DNA of 6,398 bases from assembly GCA_965661105.1 (NCBI GenBank), contig CBFICR010000120.1, forward strand, positions 1 through 6,398, read 5' to 3'. This stretch comes from Eutrophocola sp965661105 (GTDB taxonomy: Bacteria > Pseudomonadota > Gammaproteobacteria > Pseudomonadales > Pseudohongiellaceae). How positions within the stretch are numbered: position 1 is the stretch's first letter; each line of letters starts with the position of its first letter. The position numbers were made by a program, and so were the translations under genes. The notes under the pieces were generated by a model. That model did no database searches, was not told where the DNA came from, and was given only the letters and a program-made list of their open reading frames with translations. Below are positions 1 to 5,072 of the stretch, in pieces.

Positions 1-75
1 TGACTCACTTTTTACAATTTTACATTTTTACACTACTGAAAGAACCCTTCATTAGTTTTGCTGATAGACAATCCT

Positions 76-104
76 TTGGACACTGACTATGCTTGGATGA
101 TAAT
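76..104 (+). promoter_or_regulatory. Candidate sigma70-type promoter for the amidohydrolase gene
   Basis: A -35-like TTGGAC at 76-81 (3 of 6 consensus bases) is followed after exactly 17 nt by a -10-like GATAAT at 99-104 (5 of 6). Transcription would begin near 111 and give a leader of about 47 nt before the ATG at 158. The surrounding DNA is AT-rich and has no supported gene. The -10 match and spacing are good and the -35 is weak, so this is a prediction by eye. Confidence 0.4.
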
Positions 105-147
105 AAATATACCATTCGTTCATAATTTGGCGTGATTTGACGCCGCC

Positions 148-153
148 AGGGGG
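148..153 (+). promoter_or_regulatory. Ribosome binding site of the amidohydrolase gene
   Basis: AGGGGG lies 4 nt upstream of the ATG at 158. The next residues form a good signal peptide, so this site and the signal sequence together fix the start. Confidence 0.6.
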
Positions 154-157
154 ATAG

Positions 158-1384
158 ATGAGAACAACACAATGGCGCAGGTTTGTCAGCGGACTTTTTG
201 GCGGACTTTCACTAATAGCGCTAACAGGGCTGGCCTGGCCGGCATTGGCACAGGATATCGCCATCACCAATGCACGAATCATCATCGGCAATGGGGAGGT
301 TATCGAATCCGGAACACTCATGGTACGTGATGGCAGAATCACCCAGGTGAGCGCGGGACGGGTCAATACGGGGGGGTTACAGACTATCGACGGTAGCGGC
401 ATGACAGCCATGCCCGGGTTTATCGATGCGCACCGGCACATCAATACCGGCCCCGACGAAAAAGCAGAAATGCAGGCGCAACTGGAAGCCGGCTACACCA
501 CCATATTGTCGGGTGGTGGCCCCGCTGATGGTAACCTGATGCTGCGCGATCATATTGAAAGCGGCCAGATCAACGGGCCCCGTATTATTCCTTCAGGACG
601 CATTGTGCTTGCCGACCATACACCGGCATCAGCACGGGCCGAGGTGCGCAAACTGGCTGACATGGGGATTCAATGGACCGGTGAAATCAGTCTGACGCCA
701 CAGCCCAGACCGAGTCTTCATGAAATAGAAGTCCTGAAAGCTATTGTTGACGAAGGGCCGAAAGTTGGTGTGACCGTTCAGGTTCATGCGGTGAGTACGA
801 CGGCCATGGTGGCGGCAGTCAAGGCAGGCGTGCGTCGTCTGGTGCATATCCCCAACAAGGATTTCGTCGATCATGATGCGGCGCAGTTGCTGGCGGACAC
901 TAATACCATGAGCCTGGCAACGATTGGTTTTGGTGCGCCTGTATTTGGTGTGTTTACGCAGGCCAACGAGCCGCGCTTTCGTGACGGCAAAGCCTGGCCG
1001 GAGTTTATCTCCGGTGCCAACGTTGACGCGCAGGGCCGCGCGGTGGGGACTGAAATCGGTTATACCATTGTCAATGCCCGCACCCTCTGGGATGGCAATG
1101 CCATGCTCGGTTACTGTACCGACACCCGCTATGATCCCCACGCCGGACTGCAACATGAACTGGAGTCCTATAAAGTGATGTTTTCCATGCAGGATATTAT
1201 CAAACTGATGGGGCCCAACACCGCCGCCTATATCAACATGGCTGATGATCTTGGCACCCTTGAGTCCGGCAAGCTCGCCGATATCGTGCTGGTTCAGGGC
1301 AACCCGCTGGAAGGTTACTGGCACATGCTGGATGCGCGGGTTGTGCTTAAGGAAGGCAAAATCGTCGTCGACAAGCGCGGTTAA
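158..1384 (+). CDS. Exported amidohydrolase-family metal-dependent hydrolase
   Basis: This 408-residue protein belongs to the amidohydrolase superfamily, in the imidazolonepropionase/prolidase-like branch that hydrolyses C-N bonds of cyclic or peptide-like amides. The substrate cannot be read from the sequence. Residues 1-31 form a Sec-type signal peptide: RR at 7-8, a hydrophobic core, and ALA at 29-31 before QD. The mature enzyme is therefore probably periplasmic. The small N-terminal beta domain is followed by the metal motif H92-R-H94 in GFIDAHRH. Further probable ligands are H210 (VQVHAV), H230 (LVHIP) and D322 (GYCTDTRYD). The C-terminal part has the usual NTAAYINM and GTLESGKLADIVLVQGNPL segments. 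Where many relatives carry a carboxylated lysine there is E176 (TGEISL). The start is supported by AGGGGG at 148-153, four bases before the ATG. Two stop codons stand in tandem (TAATAA). It appears monocistronic. The family is secure; the specific function is unknown. Confidence 0.9.
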   Translation: MRTTQWRRFVSGLFGGLSLIALTGLAWPALAQDIAITNARIIIGNGEVIESGTLMVRDGRITQVSAGRVNTGGLQTIDGSGMTAMPGFIDAHRHINTGPDEKAEMQAQLEAGYTTILSGGGPADGNLMLRDHIESGQINGPRIIPSGRIVLADHTPASARAEVRKLADMGIQWTGEISLTPQPRPSLHEIEVLKAIVDEGPKVGVTVQVHAVSTTAMVAAVKAGVRRLVHIPNKDFVDHDAAQLLADTNTMSLATIGFGAPVFGVFTQANEPRFRDGKAWPEFISGANVDAQGRAVGTEIGYTIVNARTLWDGNAMLGYCTDTRYDPHAGLQHELESYKVMFSMQDIIKLMGPNTAAYINMADDLGTLESGKLADIVLVQGNPLEGYWHMLDARVVLKEGKIVVDKRG

Positions 1385-1392
1385 TAAAATAG

Positions 1393-1446
1393 AAAAAACA
1401 GGGGACAGACCAGGGTTTTAAAAATCGTAAAATGTGGTCTGTCCCC
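1393..1446 (-). terminator. Probable intrinsic terminator downstream of the zinc-finger gene
   Basis: Read on the minus strand, the 12-bp stem begins 8 nt after the TAG stop of the YbiI-like gene. It is followed by TG and then six T residues (complement of the A run at 1393-1398), which is the layout of a Rho-independent terminator. The loop is long unless the inner AT stem forms. On the plus strand no U-tract follows the stem, so it should terminate the minus-strand gene better than the amidohydrolase gene. The same bases are listed as a repeat because both readings may hold. Confidence 0.5.
1401..1446. repeat. Perfect 12-bp inverted repeat, REP-like palindrome
   Basis: GGGGACAGACCA at 1401-1412 is the exact reverse complement of TGGTCTGTCCCC at 1435-1446. 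Inside it, TTTTA (1416-1420) can pair with TAAAA (1428-1432), leaving a 7-nt loop and a small internal bulge, so nearly all 46 bp fold into one hairpin. It fills most of the 70-bp gap between the convergent amidohydrolase and zinc-finger genes. From memory, palindromes with GGGGACAGACC arms are dispersed in many gammaproteobacterial genomes, often near IS200-like REP-associated transposases. I could not check this by search. No second copy is present in this window and no transposase is nearby. Confidence 0.75.
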
Positions 1447-1454
1447 GATAAAAA

Positions 1455-1721
1455 CTAACGTAGTTGACTATCCTTGCTGCCACGCCGATTGAAAGACGAC
1501 AGCTTGGTTGATTCTTCGTCATGGCAGGACTGGCAACTGACACAAAGCCGAACTCCGGGTAGCGCCTTGCGTCGGGCTTCCGGGATCGCAGCGTCACATT
1601 CCTCGCAACGATCCAGGCTCGGCCCGGTAGGCAAATTACTGCGTGCCTTTTTTACTGCATCATCGACACTGGCATCTATCTGATCCTGCACTGCCCCGTC
1701 CCGGGACCATCCGCCTGCCAT
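1455..1721 (-). CDS. ybiI: YbiI-like DksA/TraR-family C4 zinc-finger protein
   Basis: This 88-residue protein has the same length as E. coli YbiI and matches it by recall from end to end, including the ending NRRGSKDSQLR. The zinc finger is C39-EE-C42 and C60-VS-C63, a CxxC-x17-CxxC arrangement of the DksA/TraR C-terminal type. An additional C66 follows. The motif IPEARRKALPGVRLC between the two pairs is the family signature. It lacks the long coiled coil that DksA inserts into the RNA polymerase secondary channel. A DksA-like effect on transcription is therefore not assured, and the family's role is not established. AGGA lies 8 nt upstream of the ATG (complement of 1730-1733). The gene lies 82 bp downstream of the sugar dehydrogenase on the same strand and could be co-transcribed with it. 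A hairpin with a T run follows the stop. Confidence 0.9.
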   Translation of the reverse strand: MAGGWSRDGAVQDQIDASVDDAVKKARSNLPTGPSLDRCEECDAAIPEARRKALPGVRLCVSCQSCHDEESTKLSSFNRRGSKDSQLR

Positions 1722-1803
1722 TCTATATTTCCTGTTATCCTGAAATGGTTACTTATTCTAGTCAGTCACCGGTATCGGAGGAAAGAAACTTTTTTTTACA
1801 GTA

Positions 1804-2922
1804 CTACTGCGCAGTCAGTTTCAGTAAACGTCCGCCGGAAAAAGCACGCTCATCTTCCAGCACATAGATTGCACCATCAGGTCCGGGTTCCACTTCCCGA
1901 ATACGTTGTCCCATATCAAAGCGTTCGGCTTCACGGGCTTGCTCACCGTTAAATTCAATGCGCACCAGAGACTCTGATGACAGGCCACCAACAAAAGCAT
2001 TGCCCTGCCAGGCCGGGAATTCGCTACCGGAATAGAACATCAGGCTGGATGGCGAGATCACTGGATTCCAGAACGCCGCGGGAGCATTGAATTCGGGGCG
2101 GGTAGGGTGATCCGGAATATCATTGCCATTGTAATGATCACCGTTGGAGACAATCGGATAACCGTAGTTGCCGCCGCGCACCACACGGTTCAGCTCATCG
2201 CCACCTCGTGGGCCCATTTCAATATTCCACAGCTGCCCGTTGTCATCAAAGGCCAGTCCGAGGGGATTGCGATGACCCAGTGACCATATCTGCGCGGTGA
2301 CGCCACCCTGATCAGCAAAAGGATTATCAGAAGGCACACTGCCGTCATCATTCAAGCGCAGGATCTTGCCCAGATTTGTGGTCATGTCCTGGGCGGGATC
2401 GAACTTCTGTCGCTCACCGGAGCTGATCCACAGGTAGCCGTCATGAAAGGCTATGCGGTGACCGAAATGCCCGTTCCCGCTGACTTTGGGAAACTGTCGC
2501 CAGATCACTTCGAGATTCTGTAATTCACCGTTATTGCCATTCAATGCCAGCGTCGCTCTGGCAACTGCCGCGCCGCTGCCACCCTGACCACTCTCGGCAT
2601 AGCTCATATACACCAGATTATTAGTGGCATAGTCCGGGTGCAAAACGATATCGCCAAAACCACCCTGACCGGCGGAGCGTACTTGTGGCACACCAGTGAT
2701 ATCGCCTATGGCACCGCTGTCCAGTTCAAGCAGTTTCAGAGCGCCACCTTTTTCGCTGACCAACAATCTGCCATCGGGTAGAAAAGTCATGGCCCACGGT
2801 TCGCTGAAGCTGGCCACTTCAGTAATGGTGAAAGGCGGGTTCTGCGCAAGCAGAGAGTTCTCGGCATTGCAGGCCACCAGAATAAAGCAGGTGATTGCCA
2901 GCAACAGTCGTGATTTTGGCAT
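1804..2922 (-). CDS. PQQ-dependent aldose sugar dehydrogenase, predicted lipoprotein (YliI/Asd-like)
   Basis: The 372-residue protein fits the soluble-type PQQ glucose/sorbosone dehydrogenase family. It is about as long as E. coli YliI (Asd), which oxidises aldoses at the periplasmic side using PQQ. Family landmarks are WAMTFLPDGRLLVSEK near 43-58, GNGHFGHRIAF at 150-158 with candidate catalytic H152 or H155, LGHRNPLGLAFD at 216-226 with the conserved Arg-Asn pair, and MGPRGGDELN at 236-245 followed by RGGNYGYP. I chose the ATG at 2922 because AGGAGA sits 6 nt upstream. That start also yields a short lipoprotein signal with lipobox LVAC and lipid cysteine C18. Residue +2 is Asn rather than Asp, which predicts outer-membrane sorting. 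In-frame ATGs at 2958 and 2976 would add 12 or 18 residues and look less likely. No PQQ synthesis genes are in view, so the cofactor source is unknown. Confidence 0.9.
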   Translation of the reverse strand: MPKSRLLLAITCFILVACNAENSLLAQNPPFTITEVASFSEPWAMTFLPDGRLLVSEKGGALKLLELDSGAIGDITGVPQVRSAGQGGFGDIVLHPDYATNNLVYMSYAESGQGGSGAAVARATLALNGNNGELQNLEVIWRQFPKVSGNGHFGHRIAFHDGYLWISSGERQKFDPAQDMTTNLGKILRLNDDGSVPSDNPFADQGGVTAQIWSLGHRNPLGLAFDDNGQLWNIEMGPRGGDELNRVVRGGNYGYPIVSNGDHYNGNDIPDHPTRPEFNAPAAFWNPVISPSSLMFYSGSEFPAWQGNAFVGGLSSESLVRIEFNGEQAREAERFDMGQRIREVEPGPDGAIYVLEDERAFSGGRLLKLTAQ

Positions 2923-3061
2923 GGGATTTCTCCTGGGAGATGGTGTGTGTTTATTCATGGGAAGAAAGGCTAACAATTAGACGCTATATTCTCCACACAA
3001 AATAAGGGCTGTGGTAAATTGGCTTTATCTGAATAAGGCTTTCTTTGTCATCGAAACCCGT
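2923..3061. other. Divergent intergenic region, promoters not resolved
   Basis: These 139 bp separate the minus-strand sugar dehydrogenase from the plus-strand acetyltransferase and should hold a promoter for each. A TATATT at 2985-2990 is a possible plus-strand -10 element but has no acceptable -35 at 16-18 nt. I see no clear operator palindrome. The right part (3011-3061) is open in frame with the acetyltransferase and could be coding if the GTG at 3011 is used. Confidence 0.4.
2929..2934 (-). promoter_or_regulatory. Strong Shine-Dalgarno deciding the sugar dehydrogenase start
   Basis: The complement of TCTCCT reads AGGAGA on the minus strand, 6 nt before the ATG at 2922. It selects this start over the two upstream in-frame ATGs (2958, 2976) and places the lipobox at a normal distance from the N terminus. 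Confidence 0.75.
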
Positions 3062-3613
3062 ATGAAAACATCATTGACTATTCCGGATTCCGAACGTCTA
3101 CGCTATCGATTGATGACAGCCGACGATGCGCCTCTCTGGTTTGAGCTGGATCAGGACCCGGAAGTAATGCGCTATCTGAATAACGGGATGCCGAGCTCCT
3201 GGGAAGAAATCATCACGTATTTTGTACCACGTGTTGAAAAGTTCAGTGATCCTGTTACCGGTTGTGGCTTATGGGAAGTAGTGGGCAGGCAGAGTAATGA
3301 CTATCTGGGTTGGATACTGGTGCGCCAGTACGGTATTGATACCAGCTACCATGAACCTGACAATATCGAATTGGGCTGGCGCCTGAAAAAGTATTGTTGG
3401 GGGCAGGGGATTGCCACTGAAGCGGCCAGCGTAATTATGCAAATCCTGCAACAAAACCCCCTGGTGAAAAAATTCTCGGCAATTGCGGATGCACAGAATC
3501 TTGGCTCAATCGCGGTCATGAAAAAGCTGGGGATGCAGTATGTGGATGAACGCATTCATCATACGCCCAAACAGGAAATGCCGGTGGTGTATTACGAAAT
3601 GCCGGCGCGCTAA
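3062..3613 (+). CDS. GNAT-family N-acetyltransferase (RimJ/RimL-like)
   Basis: This 183-residue protein is a GCN5-related acetyltransferase of the Acetyltransf_3 type, which moves an acetyl group from acetyl-CoA to an amine. Its substrate cannot be told from the sequence. The N-terminal segment ERLRYRLMTADDAPLWFELDQ is typical of the RimJ/RimL branch. The acetyl-CoA pyrophosphate loop is in LGWRLKKYCWGQGIATEA (104-121). The later NLGSIAVMKKLGM (146-158) is the usual N-x-x-S motif with the KLGM turn. I prefer the ATG at 3062 because it matches the normal family N terminus. Neither it nor the in-frame GTG at 3011 (17 residues longer) has a convincing ribosome site: AAGGG precedes the GTG by only 2 nt. 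The gene is divergent from the sugar dehydrogenase and 130 bp upstream of the TIGR02647 gene. Confidence 0.88.
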   Translation: MKTSLTIPDSERLRYRLMTADDAPLWFELDQDPEVMRYLNNGMPSSWEEIITYFVPRVEKFSDPVTGCGLWEVVGRQSNDYLGWILVRQYGIDTSYHEPDNIELGWRLKKYCWGQGIATEAASVIMQILQQNPLVKKFSAIADAQNLGSIAVMKKLGMQYVDERIHHTPKQEMPVVYYEMPAR

Positions 3614-3654
3614 CTGATGTGGTTCGCCAAAGGTAGTCAAGGCGCACTGGTAAT

Positions 3655-3682
3655 TTGAGTATTGAGAAAAACCGTGTATAAA
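3655..3682 (+). promoter_or_regulatory. Candidate promoter of the TIGR02647 gene
   Basis: TTGAGT (3655-3660, 4 of 6 consensus bases) and TATAAA (3677-3682, 5 of 6) are separated by 16 nt in an AT-rich stretch. Transcription would start near 3690 and leave a leader of about 54 nt. An overlapping TTGAGA at 3662 is too close to the -10. This suggests the small gene has its own promoter even though it follows the acetyltransferase on the same strand. Confidence 0.5.
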
Positions 3683-3743
3683 AGAAAATAAAAAAGAAAC
3701 AAAAAATTAATAACTAAGACAGAACCAATCGGAGTATTGAACT

Positions 3744-3986
3744 ATGGCCCTTCACCCACAATTTTTGCAGGAAGTCGGCTTATTATTGATGTTTGATCCA
3801 GGTAATCCACTGGAGGGTTTGAAAGTCCATCACGAGGCTGATCCGGGAAAAATCGAAGCGGCAAAACGTCTGCATGAACTGGGTATAATTACTCTGAGTG
3901 ATGGGGGCTATCTTACGCCAAGAGGGCACGAGGCATTGGAGCATGCCGAGGCGCTGGTGAATATGTTACAGGCCATGCCCCATTAA
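3744..3986 (+). CDS. TIGR02647/DUF2375 family small protein
   Basis: This 80-residue protein matches, by recall, the TIGR02647 (DUF2375) family known from Pseudomonas and other gammaproteobacteria, at about the usual length. Diagnostic stretches are EGLKVHHEADP (24-34), IEAAKRLHELGIIT (37-50) and DGGYLTPRGHEALEHAEALVNML (53-75). No function is established. The order helix, helix, then a short beta hairpin ending in YLTPRG resembles a winged-helix element, so nucleic-acid binding is possible but is my inference. There is no signal peptide or membrane segment. GGAG at 3731-3734 lies 9 nt before the ATG and supports the start. The gene ends 25 bp from the convergent yaeQ stop, and I see no clear terminator hairpin between them. 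Confidence 0.88.
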   Translation: MALHPQFLQEVGLLLMFDPGNPLEGLKVHHEADPGKIEAAKRLHELGIITLSDGGYLTPRGHEALEHAEALVNMLQAMPH

Positions 3987-4011
3987 TATCGGCAGCATTG
4001 GCAAGGATCTT

Positions 4012-4548
4012 TCAACGTTCCTGTAATACAGACCAGTTCACTTCACATTCACCCTGGCCAGTGGCGATATAGGCAGAATCACCGGTAATGGTAACGGACA
4101 AATCCATGGTTCGTTCCACCAGAGCGGCCAGGGGTTTGATTTCTTCCCAGGGGAACCGGAATACTGAAATAGACAGGTCGGTGAACGCGGTTTCATTTTG
4201 CCGCCACCACACATCGGCTTTGCTATTGAAGCAATATACCTTTACCTGTCGGGCAATGTGACTGGCTTTTTTCATGCGTTCAACGGCTGGCTCGCCGACA
4301 TCAATCCATAATTCAAGATTGTCATCCATACTGCGTACCCACAGATCCGGTTCTTCCGGTGAACTGATGCCTTTGGTAAAAACAAGATTTTCCTCGGCAT
4401 TAATGCAGTAGGCAAGTACGCGCACCATCATGCGCTCCAGAGTTTCGGAAGGATGCTGGGCTATGGTCAGGTTTAGCGTGTCATAGTAATTACGATTGAC
4501 ATCGGAGAGGGCAATTTTGGCTTTATAGATGGTGGGTTTAAGCGCCAT
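4012..4548 (-). CDS. yaeQ: YaeQ family protein
   Basis: The 178-residue product aligns by recall with E. coli YaeQ over its full length. It starts MALKPTIYKAKIALSDVNRN and continues with HPSETLERMMVRVLAYC (32-48), EEPDLWVRSMDDNLELWIDVG (65-85), WWRQN (114-118) and RTMDLSVTI (145-153). Published YaeQ structures show a PD-(D/E)XK nuclease-like fold. The acidic residues in EEPDLW and ELWIDVGE lie where such a core would be, but nuclease activity is not proven for the family and its cellular role is open. The ATG comes only 2 nt after the TGA of the YehS-like gene, and no Shine-Dalgarno is visible. Translation therefore probably depends on coupling to the gene before it. It is the last gene of the three-gene minus-strand operon and converges on the TIGR02647 gene. 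Confidence 0.95.
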   Translation of the reverse strand: MALKPTIYKAKIALSDVNRNYYDTLNLTIAQHPSETLERMMVRVLAYCINAEENLVFTKGISSPEEPDLWVRSMDDNLELWIDVGEPAVERMKKASHIARQVKVYCFNSKADVWWRQNETAFTDLSISVFRFPWEEIKPLAALVERTMDLSVTITGDSAYIATGQGECEVNWSVLQER

Positions 4549-4550
4549 GA

Positions 4551-5072
4551 TCAGGTTTTAGCAGCCAGGGCCTTGTCCCAGATATCTTTCGGAGATTCTT
4601 CCCCTGCTCGATACTTTAGTTGCAAGCCGGCCAGAAAGTTTCTCAATACCTGGTCTTTGCATTCCCGGTATTTACGGTTATCGGGCTTGCGGAAAAAAGC
4701 GCTCAGTTCATGCTTGCTGATCTGGCAATCTGCCAGCGACAGCAGTGATAAAATATCTTCGGCTTTCAGATCAAAGGCAATTCTCAATTTTCTGAAGATT
4801 ATATTATTGGTCAGACGTTTTTCGTGGGGCGCTTCGGATACTTCAGTATTGTCTTCCCTGGGGCCACGTTTCTGAATGATCAGGCCATCAAGAAAGGCGG
4901 TGAAGGTACTGTTGGTACATTCCAGGTAATCAGGTTCCTCTTCCTTCTTCAGCATATTACAAATTTCTTCCCGGCTTGACGGATGACCGGCCAGAGAGAA
5001 AATATCACCCATGGCATTATCATCCAGGTCGAGGATATAGCGCAGTCGGCGCAGGCAATCATTATTGTCCAT
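4551..5072 (-). CDS. yehS: YehS/DUF1456 family protein
   Basis: This 173-residue protein is a DUF1456 member, somewhat longer than E. coli YehS (about 156). It consists of two tandem copies of the family domain. Copy 1 spans roughly residues 5-70 (LRRLRYILDLDDNAMGDI, then LKKEEEPDYLECTNSTFTAFLDGL). Copy 2 spans roughly 91-157 (IIFRKLRIAFDLKAEDIL, then FRKPDNRKYRECKDQVLRNFLAGL). A charged linker with KRGPRED joins them. No function is established. The protein is cytosolic, with no signal or membrane segment. The ATG lies inside the end of the upstream S1/S4 gene, giving an 11-nt overlap. A weak GAG lies 7 nt upstream within that gene's last codons. Overlap here and the 2-nt gap to yaeQ indicate one transcript and coupled translation. 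The residues beyond copy 2 (158-173) are not family-typical. Confidence 0.93.
   Translation of the reverse strand: MDNNDCLRRLRYILDLDDNAMGDIFSLAGHPSSREEICNMLKKEEEPDYLECTNSTFTAFLDGLIIQKRGPREDNTEVSEAPHEKRLTNNIIFRKLRIAFDLKAEDILSLLSLADCQISKHELSAFFRKPDNRKYRECKDQVLRNFLAGLQLKYRAGEESPKDIWDKALAAKT

Noticed and set aside
370..376. A run of seven G residues within the amidohydrolase as a possible phase-variation tract
   Set aside because: It is short, it encodes an ordinary Gly-Gly in a variable loop, and the frame is intact. One run is no evidence of phase variation.
52..444. A 130-codon minus-strand open frame covering the leader and the signal peptide region
   Set aside because: Most of it is antisense to the amidohydrolase, with no family resemblance or ribosome site.
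629..1324. A 231-codon open frame on the minus strand opposite the amidohydrolase
   Set aside because: It is fully antisense to a well-supported gene, has no recognisable domain and is rich in His, Arg and Gly as expected of a shadow frame.
1722..1803. A possible separate promoter or terminator in the 82-bp gap between the dehydrogenase and zinc-finger genes
   Set aside because: Only an 8-base T run (1790-1797, plus strand) and a 6-bp ACCGGT palindrome are present. I found no hairpin with a T-tract and no paired -35/-10.
1643..1867. A 74-codon plus-strand frame across the gap between the zinc-finger and dehydrogenase genes
   Set aside because: It overlaps the ends of both minus-strand genes, and its sequence looks like antisense translation with no family match.
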